This document shows, piece after piece, positions 9,719 to 18,568 of a stretch of 64,000 bases of DNA; the stretch's first letter is position 1; every line of letters begins with the position of its first letter. A model generated the notes under the pieces. The model was not told the DNA's origin, did not search any database, and worked only from the letters and a program-made list of their open reading frames with translations. This DNA comes from Devosia litorisediminis (GTDB taxonomy: Bacteria > Pseudomonadota > Alphaproteobacteria > Rhizobiales > Devosiaceae): contig NZ_JAGXTP010000001.1 in NCBI RefSeq assembly GCF_018334155.1, forward strand, positions 2,170,001 through 2,234,000, given 5' to 3'. The position numbers and the translations under genes were made by a program.

Positions 9719-11254
9719 TTATTCGCTCAGTGGCAGGCCGACGAAGCGGGCTTGACCGTCGCGGCTGGCCTTGACCAGAGCGGTGTTGAGGCCCTTGGCC
9801 TTGACCGCATCAAGCGCAGCTTCGAACTCGTCGAGGCTGGAGACGGCCGTGTTGTTGACTTCCAGAATGGCGTCGCCGATGGCGAGACCCTTCTTGGCAG
9901 CTTCAGATCCCTCTTCAACGTCCTGGATCAGCAGACCGCCCGTACCATCGGAATTGGGCACAAGGGTCAGCCCAACGCTGGACTTGGTGGGGATTTCAGC
10001 CGGTGGTGTGGGCTGTGCTGGTTCCTCAACGGCCGGTGCTTCCTCGTTGAGAGTCTGCAGCTTGACCGACAGCTTGGTCTCGGCACCATCGCGCCAGATG
10101 GTCAGCTCAACGGTGGACTCGGGGGCCTTGCCGGCAATGGTGCGGCTGAGGTCGAGTGCATCGTCGATCGGATCGCCGTCGACTGCGGTGATGATGTCGC
10201 CCGACTTGACGCCAGCAGCGCCGGCAGGGCCGTCAGAGGCAGGCTCGCGGACAATGGCACCCTTGGCATCGGCCAGGCCAACACCGTCAGCAATGTCACG
10301 GGTGACATCCTGAATGGACACGCCAAGATAGCCGCGGGTTACCGAGCCATCATCGATCAACTGCTGGACGATACCCTTGACGGTAGCCGCGGGGATCGCA
10401 AAGGCGATACCGACATTGCCGCCATTGGGCGAATAGATGGCGGTGTTGACACCGACCACTTCACCCTGGGTATTAAAGGCCGGGCCACCGGAGTTACCGG
10501 TGTTAACGGCCGCGTCGATCTGCAGGAAATCGCCGTAGTTTGAACCACCAATATTGCGGCCCGACCCGGAGATGACGCCGACAGTAACGGTGCCGCCCAG
10601 ACCGAAGGGATTACCCACGGCGACGACCCAGTCACCAACGCGGCTCGACTCGGATTCAAACTTCACAAATGGCAGGTCGGTGCCTTCGATCTTGAGCACG
10701 GCCAGATCGGTGCGCTCATCGGTACCGACAATGGTGGCTTCCTGTTCGACGCCGTCGTCAAACACCACGGTGACCTTGGTAGCGTTTTCGACAACGTGAT
10801 TATTGGTGACGACATAGCCGTCAGCGGAAATCACGAAGCCAGAACCGGCTGCCATGAACTGGCGTGGCCGTGGTGCCTCGCCGCTATTGTCATTGCCGCC
10901 GCGCGGATTCTGCTGACCGAACTGGTCAAAGAAATCGCGGAAGGGGTGGCCTTCTGGCAGATCGGGGAAATTGAAGTCGAACTGGCCGCCGCCACGCTGC
11001 ACATTGCGCGGGCTTTCCTGGGCTTCGACAAGAATGGAAACCACGGCTGGTTTGACGGCCTCGACGAGGTCGGCGAAGCCAGCATGGGGCTGAACGGCCT
11101 GGGGAACGACAATCTGGGCGGCGTTCTGCACCTGGGCATTGGCGGTCTGGCCGGTGATGACATAGGCGGTCGAAACACCGCCGATACCGATCATCAGCGC
11201 CAAGGCGGAAGCCCCGAGCCACTGACTGGTACGCTTCATGATAGATGGACGCAT
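9719..11254 (-). CDS. DegP/HtrA-family periplasmic serine protease (Do-like)
   Basis: Secreted quality-control protease of 511 residues. An N-terminal hydrophobic stretch (LGASALALMIGIGG) acts as signal or anchor. A glycine- and aspartate-rich loop precedes the trypsin-like domain, whose triad is His153 in VTNNHVVENA, Asp183 in DERTDLAVLK and Ser255 in TGNSGGPAF. Two PDZ domains follow (about 275-370 and 405-500). I chose the ATG at 11254 because AAGGAGAAG lies just upstream; other in-frame starts at 11278 and 11239 lack a good ribosome binding site. It follows the ccm genes on the same strand, with a hairpin in the gap, and precedes a two-component pair that might sense envelope stress (inference). 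Confidence 0.95.
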   Translation of the reverse strand: MRPSIMKRTSQWLGASALALMIGIGGVSTAYVITGQTANAQVQNAAQIVVPQAVQPHAGFADLVEAVKPAVVSILVEAQESPRNVQRGGGQFDFNFPDLPEGHPFRDFFDQFGQQNPRGGNDNSGEAPRPRQFMAAGSGFVISADGYVVTNNHVVENATKVTVVFDDGVEQEATIVGTDERTDLAVLKIEGTDLPFVKFESESSRVGDWVVAVGNPFGLGGTVTVGVISGSGRNIGGSNYGDFLQIDAAVNTGNSGGPAFNTQGEVVGVNTAIYSPNGGNVGIAFAIPAATVKGIVQQLIDDGSVTRGYLGVSIQDVTRDIADGVGLADAKGAIVREPASDGPAGAAGVKSGDIITAVDGDPIDDALDLSRTIAGKAPESTVELTIWRDGAETKLSVKLQTLNEEAPAVEEPAQPTPPAEIPTKSSVGLTLVPNSDGTGGLLIQDVEEGSEAAKKGLAIGDAILEVNNTAVSSLDEFEAALDAVKAKGLNTALVKASRDGQARFVGLPLSE

Positions 11255-11332
11255 CGCGAATTCTTCTCCTTCGGGCAAGCCCTCAACAGCTTACGGTGTA
11301 GGTATGGAACACCCGAGCTTTCGGAGAGGTTG

Positions 11333-11362
11333 CGCCAACATTAAGGTTTGGCAATGTTGGCG
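11333..11362. terminator. 10-bp perfect hairpin between ccmH and degP
   Basis: CGCCAACATT and AATGTTGGCG pair perfectly around a 10-base loop. The hairpin lies in the 127-base gap between the end of ccmH and the start of the degP-like gene. No T run follows on the minus strand, so it is a poor intrinsic terminator. Partial attenuation, an mRNA-processing site or an operator are alternatives. Confidence 0.5.
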
Positions 11363-11381
11363 GCGAGAATGCGGCGAAGAC

Positions 11382-11846
11382 TTAGTCGCTGGTGTGGCGC
11401 TCAAGCGCGTCGAGCGCGGCGCGTTCTTCGGCGCTCAGCTCGGTTTGGGGCACGGGCGCGGGGCGGCGGCCAACAATCACCAACACAATCAGACCAACGC
11501 CCAGCAGCAGCGGCGCGGCGATCCAGAGCAGAAGCGTGTGCTCGTTCAGGCGCGGATTGAGCAGAACATATTCGCCGTAGCGGTCGACCAGATATTGCCG
11601 CACCGCTTCATCGCTATCGCCGGCGACAAGGCGTTCGCGCACCAGCACGCGCAGATCCTTGGCCAGATCGGCATCGCTGTCATCAATGGACTGGTTCTGG
11701 CAGACAAGGCATCGCAGGCCAGCGGAGATATCGCGGGCCCGCTGCTCGAGCACCGGGTCATCAAGCAGCTCGTCCGGGCTGACAGCGAGCGCGGCACCGC
11801 TCAGCAGCAGGGCCAGGCTCAGGGCCAGTGCGCGCAGCCAGATCAT
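11382..11846 (-). CDS. ccmH: Cytochrome c maturation protein CcmH
   Basis: Periplasmic, membrane-anchored thiol protein of 154 residues that acts with CcmF in attaching haem to apocytochrome c. It has a signal peptide ([18 protein letters not shown]), the redox motif RCLVCQNQ near residue 47, and one C-terminal transmembrane segment ([21 protein letters not shown]). This is the short form, also called CycL, without a fused TPR domain; the TPR part is encoded separately by ccmI. Its ATG overlaps the ccmF stop by four bases, indicating translational coupling. Confidence 0.96.
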   Translation of the reverse strand: MIWLRALALSLALLLSGAALAVSPDELLDDPVLEQRARDISAGLRCLVCQNQSIDDSDADLAKDLRVLVRERLVAGDSDEAVRQYLVDRYGEYVLLNPRLNEHTLLLWIAAPLLLGVGLIVLVIVGRRPAPVPQTELSAEERAALDALERHTSD

Positions 11847-13816
11847 TCTGCGGGCTCCAGAGCGGGCGCAGCAGCCCGGCGCGGTGCGCCAATGCGGACA
11901 CGCCGGTCACTGAGCGAAATGATGCCCGCCAGTGCCATCAGCAGCGTGCCGATCCAGATCAGCGTGATGTAGGGCTTGAACCAGATGCGCACCACATGGG
12001 TGTTTTCGAGTGGTTCGCCGAGCTGCAGGTAGAGCTGGGAGAAGCCATAGGTCTGAATGGCCGCCTCCGTGGTGGGCATACCGCTGGCGACATAGGTACG
12101 TCGGTCAGCCATGGTGTCGCGCATCTTGCCATCGGGCGCGGTGATGGTGAAGCGCCCCTCATCGGCCACATAATTGGGGCCCGGCACCTGAGTGAAGCTG
12201 TCAAAAGCCACGACATAGCCGGACAGTTCAGCGCTCTCGCCGGGGTTCAGCGTGGTGACCAGCTCCGTCTCCCACGCACTGGTGGCGACAATGCCCAGGA
12301 CGGTGACGCCAATCCCGAAATGGGCAATCGCGGTCGCCCAGCTTGCGCGTGGCAGACCGATCAGCCGGCGCCAGCTTTCGGAAACGGGGATACGGCCCAG
12401 CCTAGTGCGCTCAACCAGTTCAGCGAAAGCGCCAAAGGCTACCCAGAAGCCGAGCAGCAAGCCCAATGGCGCCAGCGAGATGGATACCCCGCCCAACGCT
12501 GAAATCAGGATGGTAAAAAAGATCGCCAGCGCCCCGGCCCACATCAGGCGTTGCGCGGCCGCGACGATATCGGCGCGTTTCCAGGCAAGCATGGGGCCAA
12601 AGGGCAGCACCACCAGCAAGGGTGCCATCAGAGCACCAAAGGTGAGATTGAAGAACGGTGCGCCGACCGAGATGGTGGTACCGGCCACTGCATCAAGCAG
12701 CAGCGGATAGAGCGTGCCCACCAGCACTGCGCCAACGGCGGTCGCCAGGAACAGGTTGTTCAGGATCAGCGCACCCTCACGACTGACCGGCGCGAACAGC
12801 CCCCCCTGGCGCAGAGCGGCAGCCCGCAGCGCGAACAGGAAGAAGGCCCCGCCAATCAAAATGGCGAGCATGGTCAGGATCACCAGACCGCGTGTCGGGT
12901 CACTGGCAAAGGTATGCACCGATGTCAGAATGCCCGACCGCACAAGGAAGGTGCCCAGCAGCGACAGGCTGAAGGTGATGATGGACAGAAAAATCGTCCA
13001 TATTTTCAGCGCATTGCGCTTTTCCATCACCAGCGCCGAATGCAGCAGCGCCGTGCCGGCCAGCCATGGCATGAAGCTGGCATTCTCCACGGGGTCCCAG
13101 AACCACCAGCCACCCCAGCCGAGTTCGTAATAGGCCCAGTACGAACCCATGGCGATGCCCAGGGTCAGGAACGTCCAGCTCAGCATGGCCCAAGGGCGCA
13201 CCCAGCGCGCCCAGGCCTGATCGATACGGCCCGAGATCAGCGCGGCAATGGCAAAGGAGAAGCAGATCGAGAAGCCGACATAACCCGCATAGAGCAGCGG
13301 CGGGTGGATCGCCAGACCGATATCCTGCAGCACGGGGTTGAGGTCATTTCCCTCAAACGGCGCCGGAAAGACCCGCTCGAACGGGTTGGATGTGAAGATG
13401 GTGAAACCGGCAAACGCGGCGGTCAGCAGGCTTTGGGTGGCCAGAACCAGGGACAGAAGATCACTGGGCAGGCGGCGACCAAAGGCAGCCACCATGGCGC
13501 CAAAGCCGACCAGGATCATGATCCACAGGACCATGGAGCCTTCGTGATTGCCCCAGACGCCGGAGATCTTGAAAATCAGCGGCTTGAGCGAATGGGAATT
13601 ATTGACCGCCAGCAACAGCGAGAAATCGGAGGTTACGAACGCCTGGATCAAGGCCAGAAACGCGACCACGACCAAAACGAACTGCAGTACGGCAGCCTGG
13701 CGGAGAACCAGTGCAATACGGCTGCCCGAGCGCCAGAACAGGAAACCGCCCACCGTTGCCATTGTGGCAATGGCAAAGGCCAGGATCAGGGCGAAATGTC
13801 CGAGTTCAATGCTCAC
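11843..13816 (-). CDS. ccmF: Cytochrome c haem lyase subunit CcmF
   Basis: Polytopic inner-membrane protein of 657 residues that ligates haem from holo-CcmE to apocytochrome c. The tryptophan-rich periplasmic signature [14 protein letters not shown] is present, with many transmembrane helices along the whole length. I chose the GTG at 13816 (protein [10 protein letters not shown]) because it overlaps the ccmE stop as GTGA, matching the other junctions of the operon. An in-frame start eight codons upstream is possible. The genes for CcmABCDG are not in this window and must lie elsewhere. Confidence 0.95.
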   Translation of the reverse strand: MSIELGHFALILAFAIATMATVGGFLFWRSGSRIALVLRQAAVLQFVLVVVAFLALIQAFVTSDFSLLLAVNNSHSLKPLIFKISGVWGNHEGSMVLWIMILVGFGAMVAAFGRRLPSDLLSLVLATQSLLTAAFAGFTIFTSNPFERVFPAPFEGNDLNPVLQDIGLAIHPPLLYAGYVGFSICFSFAIAALISGRIDQAWARWVRPWAMLSWTFLTLGIAMGSYWAYYELGWGGWWFWDPVENASFMPWLAGTALLHSALVMEKRNALKIWTIFLSIITFSLSLLGTFLVRSGILTSVHTFASDPTRGLVILTMLAILIGGAFFLFALRAAALRQGGLFAPVSREGALILNNLFLATAVGAVLVGTLYPLLLDAVAGTTISVGAPFFNLTFGALMAPLLVVLPFGPMLAWKRADIVAAAQRLMWAGALAIFFTILISALGGVSISLAPLGLLLGFWVAFGAFAELVERTRLGRIPVSESWRRLIGLPRASWATAIAHFGIGVTVLGIVATSAWETELVTTLNPGESAELSGYVVAFDSFTQVPGPNYVADEGRFTITAPDGKMRDTMADRRTYVASGMPTTEAAIQTYGFSQLYLQLGEPLENTHVVRIWFKPYITLIWIGTLLMALAGIISLSDRRVRIGAPRRAAAPALEPAE

Positions 13817-14289
13817 TGTGATGCCATCTCCGGCCGCCATTCGCCGCTCGCCTTAAGCGCCTCTACGACTTCCTTGGGGATGTAATTTTCGTCGTGCTTG
13901 GCCAGCACATTGGTGGCCGTAAACTCGCCATCGGGCCGCAGACTGCCCTCGGCAACCACCCCCTGCCCTTCGCGGAACAGGTCGGGCAGCAGTCCGACAT
14001 AATGGGCGGCCACGTCGGTAGCGCCATCGGTAACGACAAAGCTGTTGTCCTGACCGTCGCGCACCCAGCTATCGGCCTTGACCAGACCACCCAGACGGAT
14101 GGGCTGGCCGATGGCAACGTCGCGGGCGATCACGTCCGATGGGGAATAGAAAAAGACGATCTGGTCGCGCAGCGCCACCAGCACCAGTGTGGTGGCAAGG
14201 CCCACCACCACAGCAAAACCGGCGATCACGGCCAATCGCTTCTGCTTGCGGGTCCAACCCGCCTTACGCATGCCGACGGGCGTGGTCAT
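13813..14289 (-). CDS. ccmE: Haem chaperone CcmE
   Basis: Periplasmic haem chaperone of 158 residues that covalently binds haem and passes it to CcmFH. There is one N-terminal membrane anchor (LAVIAGFAVVVGLATTLVLVAL), an OB-fold body, and the haem-binding histidine in the family motif AKHDENYIP. Start and stop overlap ccmI and ccmF by four bases each. The alternative name is CycJ. Confidence 0.97.
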   Translation of the reverse strand: MTTPVGMRKAGWTRKQKRLAVIAGFAVVVGLATTLVLVALRDQIVFFYSPSDVIARDVAIGQPIRLGGLVKADSWVRDGQDNSFVVTDGATDVAAHYVGLLPDLFREGQGVVAEGSLRPDGEFTATNVLAKHDENYIPKEVVEALKASGEWRPEMASQ

Positions 14290-15374
14290 TGCGAAGCTCC
14301 ATTGATGGTCAGGCCGGAATCGAGCGCAAGCGTGTCGAGATCACCGCGATCAAATGCCAGGGGATAGGCGGCAACAGCGTCGTCAAAGGCAGCCTGCGCC
14401 TTGGCCGTGTCACCCAGAACGAGATAGGCGCGGACCAATTGGGTCCACTCGTCAATCGAGCCGCCCTGATCGGCAAGACGGGTCGCGAGGCCCGAGACCA
14501 TCTGGCCGATCATTTCGGCTTCCTGATCATTGCTGGGAGCAACACCGTCATTGGTGGCCACCAATAGACCCTGTCGAGCCGCGCCAAGCCAGGGCTCATC
14601 CCCCTTGGACAGCGCCAGTGCCGCATTCCAGGCCTCAATGGCGGCGGGGAAATCTTCCTGACGCGTTAGTTCGGCAGCGATATAAAGCCGCGACAGCACG
14701 TGCTGGGGGTCGCTGGCCGCAGCGACTCGTAACAGGTCCATGGCCTCGGGTGATCCGGCGCCCTGGGCCTGAAACATCAGCGCCTCGGCCAGATTGGTCT
14801 GCAGGTCCGCACTCGCCCCATCCAGTTCAATCAGGCGACGATAGGCGTTGGCGGCGTCGGCAAAGCGCCCCAGTTCCATATAGGCGGGGGCGATTACGGT
14901 CCAACCACGCACATCGTCGGGATTGGCCGCCAGGGCGGCTTCGATGCGGGTAATGGCGCTGGTCAGATCGACCGGCTGCTCTACGGCCTCGGCAACACGC
15001 CCGGCCAATGGCTGGCTGGACATGCCGGGATTGCCCAGCACGGCGTAAAGCCCCAGCGCAATGGCGGCGACGCCAGCAAGGCCGACCAGAATGGTGGTGC
15101 GACCGACCTGTCTGGTGGCCGCAGCGGCGGGGCCTGCTTCGGACTTCAAGCGCAGAAGTTCACGGGCCAGTTCGCTTTTGGCAGCCAGCGCATCGGCCTC
15201 GCTGAGCTTGCCAGCGGCCTGATCGGCATCAATGCCGGCCAGTACAAGCCCAAAATGGCTGTTGGCATCAGTGATTTCAGGCGAGTTTGCGTTGACCGTA
15301 TGCGAACCGGCTGCGTAAAAAAGCGCAGCGCACGCAATGGTGGTAACGGCGATGGCAATAAACCAGAATATCAT
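14286..15374 (-). CDS. ccmI: Cytochrome c biogenesis protein CcmI (CycH)
   Basis: First gene of the ccmIEFH operon, 362 residues. It has an N-terminal membrane segment (FWFIAIAVTTIACAALFYAAG), a cytoplasmic loop with heptad-like charged helix, a second membrane segment near residues 95-115 (ILVGLAGVAAIALGLYAVLG), and a periplasmic TPR domain (about 140-350) that in this family presents apocytochrome c to CcmFH. The operon promoter should lie in the 123-base divergent gap shared with the flavoprotein gene at 15498. Confidence 0.93.
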   Translation of the reverse strand: MIFWFIAIAVTTIACAALFYAAGSHTVNANSPEITDANSHFGLVLAGIDADQAAGKLSEADALAAKSELARELLRLKSEAGPAAAATRQVGRTTILVGLAGVAAIALGLYAVLGNPGMSSQPLAGRVAEAVEQPVDLTSAITRIEAALAANPDDVRGWTVIAPAYMELGRFADAANAYRRLIELDGASADLQTNLAEALMFQAQGAGSPEAMDLLRVAAASDPQHVLSRLYIAAELTRQEDFPAAIEAWNAALALSKGDEPWLGAARQGLLVATNDGVAPSNDQEAEMIGQMVSGLATRLADQGGSIDEWTQLVRAYLVLGDTAKAQAAFDDAVAAYPLAFDRGDLDTLALDSGLTINGASQ

Positions 15375-15497
15375 GAGCCACAGTTACTTCGCGCCGCCGC
15401 GCGGCAATTGCTGCCCATCTATAAGCGGAATATGGCGAAAAACCACAAAAACACGGATCATTGAGGCGGACGCATTGCCACAGGTCAAGCAGGTGGC

Positions 15498-16562
15498 ATG
15501 ACGCATAGCCCGGTCGACTTTCTGATTATCGGCGCCACACCGCTGGCCCGGCTGCTGGCCGGACTGCTGGCGTCGACCCATGGCAAGTCGGTGCTGCTGC
15601 AGGGCGAACGGGCGTTTGGCATGCGCCTGTCGCGCGATCTGGATCTCTCGGTGGGCGCCATGACGCGACCTGAGAGCTGGGCGCTTTTGAGGGCGACCGC
15701 GCCCGAAGCGACCAGACTAATCAGCCGGATCGGCAAACGTGCCGCCATCGCGCGACTCGATCCTGTCGTGTTTGCCGATCACCTTGCGGGACAGCAGGCG
15801 CTGGGACATATCCGGCATATGGCAGCTGCCTATGGCGTGGCTGCAGAGCGGACGCCGCTCAATTATCTGGGCGCGGGCCGTCAGGGCGTCGTGCTGCGTG
15901 ACGCGGTGCTGTTGCGCCGCGCAGCGCTGGAGCCAGCGCTTGACGGGTGGCTCGAACAAAGCGGCGTGCAGCAATTGACGGCAGATGCCAGCCTGCATAT
16001 TGCGCGCGATGGCAGCGCCGAAGCCATGCTGGACAACAAGCCAATCACCATTGGTCGGACCATCCTGGCCGACGACGACGCCATTCTGGCGCATCTGCGC
16101 GATGGTGCCTGGCCTGCCCTGCTGCACCGACAGAATGTGAGCACCATCCTGAGCGAGCCGACGCTCCCGCTGGCTGCGCCGGTGATGTGCCAACTCGATG
16201 ATGGTGTGTTGCTGCACCAACAGGCCGAGGGTGGCATTCTCGCCCAGGGGCCGGGCGATATCGCCGCCTTCTCGGCGATGCTTGGCAATCTGCTCGGGGA
16301 AAAGCATACGATCGAGCATGCCGGGCAGACGCAGTCCGTACGTCTGCGCACCGGTGACGGCGCACCCGCTTTGGGACGCCTGCATGGCACGGGGGCCGAT
16401 ATATTGGCCGGGTTCGGTTGTATCGGGGCGTTTCTGGCACCAGCGATTGCCCGCTGGCTGACTGGCACAGCCAACGCCGCCGAGAATGCGTGGTTCGGCG
16501 CCCGCCTGATCAATCGCGGCACAGCCAACCGGTCGGTCAGCGATATCGGAGCGGCAGGATGA
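15498..16562 (+). CDS. Degenerate FAD-dependent oxidoreductase, sarcosine oxidase beta-like
   Basis: Protein of 354 residues resembling the DAO/glycine oxidase family. The N-terminus forms a Rossmann-like strand-helix (DFLIIGATPLARLLAGLL), and the C-terminus has the family's GDGAPALGRL and GFGCIGAFLAPAIARWL segments. The dinucleotide motif is damaged: the expected GxGxxG reads GATPLA, so FAD binding at this site is doubtful. AGGTGG lies before the ATG. The stop overlaps the next start as ATGA, so the two products are probably made in equal amounts and may form a complex like SoxB/SoxA. The substrate is unknown. I am confident of the fold but not of enzyme activity. Confidence 0.68.
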   Translation: MTHSPVDFLIIGATPLARLLAGLLASTHGKSVLLQGERAFGMRLSRDLDLSVGAMTRPESWALLRATAPEATRLISRIGKRAAIARLDPVVFADHLAGQQALGHIRHMAAAYGVAAERTPLNYLGAGRQGVVLRDAVLLRRAALEPALDGWLEQSGVQQLTADASLHIARDGSAEAMLDNKPITIGRTILADDDAILAHLRDGAWPALLHRQNVSTILSEPTLPLAAPVMCQLDDGVLLHQQAEGGILAQGPGDIAAFSAMLGNLLGEKHTIEHAGQTQSVRLRTGDGAPALGRLHGTGADILAGFGCIGAFLAPAIARWLTGTANAAENAWFGARLINRGTANRSVSDIGAAG

Positions 16563-18568
16563 GAGGGCAACCCAACCGGCTGGCCGCGGAAACCGCCGGG
16601 CCGTTTTCCGGCAGCGCCATTGACCGCAGGCAACCCCTGCAATTCCGCCTTGATGGCCGCACCATTGCCGGCTTTGTCGGCGATACCGTGCTCAGCGCCG
16701 TGCTGGCGTCGGGCGTTGATGCTGTCGGCAAGCGCGGTGACAGCACGCTGGCGCTCTCGCCCCGGTTTGCGCCGGCGATCATTCCGGCAGCACTGGCCAC
16801 CGACACCCAGCGGGCCCTGGCGATGGAGCGCACGCCGGCCAAAGATGGTGCGGATTATGTAACCCTGGCCCCACGCAAGCGACAGGTGCTTATCGATGGC
16901 CTGCGCCGTCTGGCATCGCCAAGCACCACGCTGGGTCTGGACCTGGACCATCCAGCGGCCATGCGCCAGCCTTGGCGGACAATTGCCGGGGTGGCGGAAA
17001 CACCGGCCCAGCTCATCGTGGTGGGCGGCGGCATTGCCGGCATGGCCGCGGCGGTTGCCGCGGCAAATGCTGGTCTGAGTGTGCTGGTGCTCGAAGCCTC
17101 CCCGCGGTTGGGCGGCCATGCAAGGCTGTTCGGCACGCTTGAGGGAGAAGAAGCTGCCGATGCCAGCTTTGTACGGCTGGGCGCCGCCATTGCCAGCGCG
17201 CCAAATGTCACCACGCTCACCCATGCCGCAGCTTTCGCGCTGCGGCCCGGCGTGGTGCGTGTGCACATCACCGATGTCTCGGGACCAACGCCTACGGCCC
17301 GCGTCGTCGACATGCATGCCCCCCATATTGTGCTGGCCACTGGCACAACCGAGCGCCTGCCGCTGTTTGCGGGCAATCGACTACCCGGCGCGGTCGGGGT
17401 GCGCGACGCCTATGATATGGCCGAACATTACGGGGTCTGGTGTGGGCAGTCGGCGGTCTTTGCCACCGCCAGCAGCGCCGCCTATCGTCTGGCCATGCTG
17501 GCCCGCGACGCCGGCATTGCCGTTCCGCGCATCATTGATGCACGGCCCCAGCCACAATCGCGCTTCATCGAATACTCCAAGGCCTACGGCATGACGCTGG
17601 CGGCGGGCACCATCATCGCCGAGGCGCGGCGGGCTTCGCAGGGGCGTGGCTTGTCCATCAGCCCGCAGCTGGCGGTGGATGGCTTTAGCCGCACCGAGCC
17701 GGGCATGAAGGTCGATCGTCTGGTGGTCTGCGGCGGCTGGCAGCCCGAACTGAGCCTGTGGCACATGGCGGGCGGCAACAGCCAATGGAATGCCCAGCGG
17801 CAACGCCTGGAGGCCGCCAATGGGCCCGACGGTATCGTTCTGGCCGGCAATGCGGCGGGACATCTGGGCCATCAGGCCTGTCTTGAGAGTGGTCAGGCTG
17901 CCATTGATGCCCTGCTTGGCCGCGCGCCGGGCAGCGTCAGCGAACATGGCGTCGATCCCATTTACGAAACGCCGGACGCCGCGACGCCAATCGCGCCGAT
18001 TGCGGGGGCTGGCGACAGCAGCTTCCTTGATGGTGGGCGCAGCTGTATCGAGCGGCCAACCCCGGCCCCGGCGCGCCGGCATGACTGGATCAAGGGCGCA
18101 TCGGCGCCGGACTGGCCGCTGGCCGATGGTCCCCATGCTCTGGGGGCGCCCGATGTGGCAGCCGGTGTGCAGTTAAGGGAAATTGATCCCGCGCATGCCG
18201 GATGGGTGGCCCAGCAGCGCGTCCCCATGGTGACGATTGCCACAGCAGCAGACAGGGCGCCGACAGCGCATGTATCAGCACCACTGGTCCCGGAGTTCCT
18301 GACCGACCGCTATGGCAGCGATGCCGGTTTGTGGCTGATCAAGCCCCATGATGCACGCTGGCTGGAGGCGGGCGCCCTGATCCAGCCCAATAGCGACGTA
18401 TCTGATCCTGCAGCGGCGGTTGGCGTGGTGCTGCGGCACGACAAGGATGGTTGTATTGCTTTGCTCAGGGCCGGGTTTGCCCAAGCCGGGCAGACAGCGG
18501 CCGTGTGCGAGCCAGGACGCGCGACGCCGGTTCGCGTGCTGTCAGCCTATCCGGCAGAGCAGGTCTAG
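16559..18568 (+). CDS. Sarcosine oxidase alpha-like flavoprotein lacking the GcvT domain
   Basis: Protein of 669 residues. Residues about 20-75 resemble the Fer2_4-type N-terminal domain of SoxA (FRLDGRTIAGFVGDTVLSAVL) but carry no cluster cysteines, as in true SoxA. A nucleotide-binding domain follows, with an intact VVGGGIAGMAAAVAAA motif near residue 155 and a second half with VLAGNAAGH. The roughly 380-residue C-terminal folate-binding (GcvT-like) domain of SoxA is absent; the last 130 residues are unrecognised. It is translationally coupled to the beta-like gene. No soxG or soxD lies here. The role may be an amine or opine dehydrogenase; this is a guess. Its stop overlaps the convergent next gene by four bases (CTAG). 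Confidence 0.72.
   Translation: MRGQPNRLAAETAGPFSGSAIDRRQPLQFRLDGRTIAGFVGDTVLSAVLASGVDAVGKRGDSTLALSPRFAPAIIPAALATDTQRALAMERTPAKDGADYVTLAPRKRQVLIDGLRRLASPSTTLGLDLDHPAAMRQPWRTIAGVAETPAQLIVVGGGIAGMAAAVAAANAGLSVLVLEASPRLGGHARLFGTLEGEEAADASFVRLGAAIASAPNVTTLTHAAAFALRPGVVRVHITDVSGPTPTARVVDMHAPHIVLATGTTERLPLFAGNRLPGAVGVRDAYDMAEHYGVWCGQSAVFATASSAAYRLAMLARDAGIAVPRIIDARPQPQSRFIEYSKAYGMTLAAGTIIAEARRASQGRGLSISPQLAVDGFSRTEPGMKVDRLVVCGGWQPELSLWHMAGGNSQWNAQRQRLEAANGPDGIVLAGNAAGHLGHQACLESGQAAIDALLGRAPGSVSEHGVDPIYETPDAATPIAPIAGAGDSSFLDGGRSCIERPTPAPARRHDWIKGASAPDWPLADGPHALGAPDVAAGVQLREIDPAHAGWVAQQRVPMVTIATAADRAPTAHVSAPLVPEFLTDRYGSDAGLWLIKPHDARWLEAGALIQPNSDVSDPAAAVGVVLRHDKDGCIALLRAGFAQAGQTAAVCEPGRATPVRVLSAYPAEQV

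Noticed and set aside
8792..10543. 583-codon plus-strand open frame across the kinase, regulator and protease genes
   Set aside because: It runs through three genes with clear motifs on the minus strand, and its protein shows no recognisable domain.
12551..13885. 444-codon plus-strand frame antisense to ccmF
   Set aside because: Very rich in Gln, Gly, Arg and His with no domain; ccmF on the other strand has the WWD motif and correct coupling to its neighbours.
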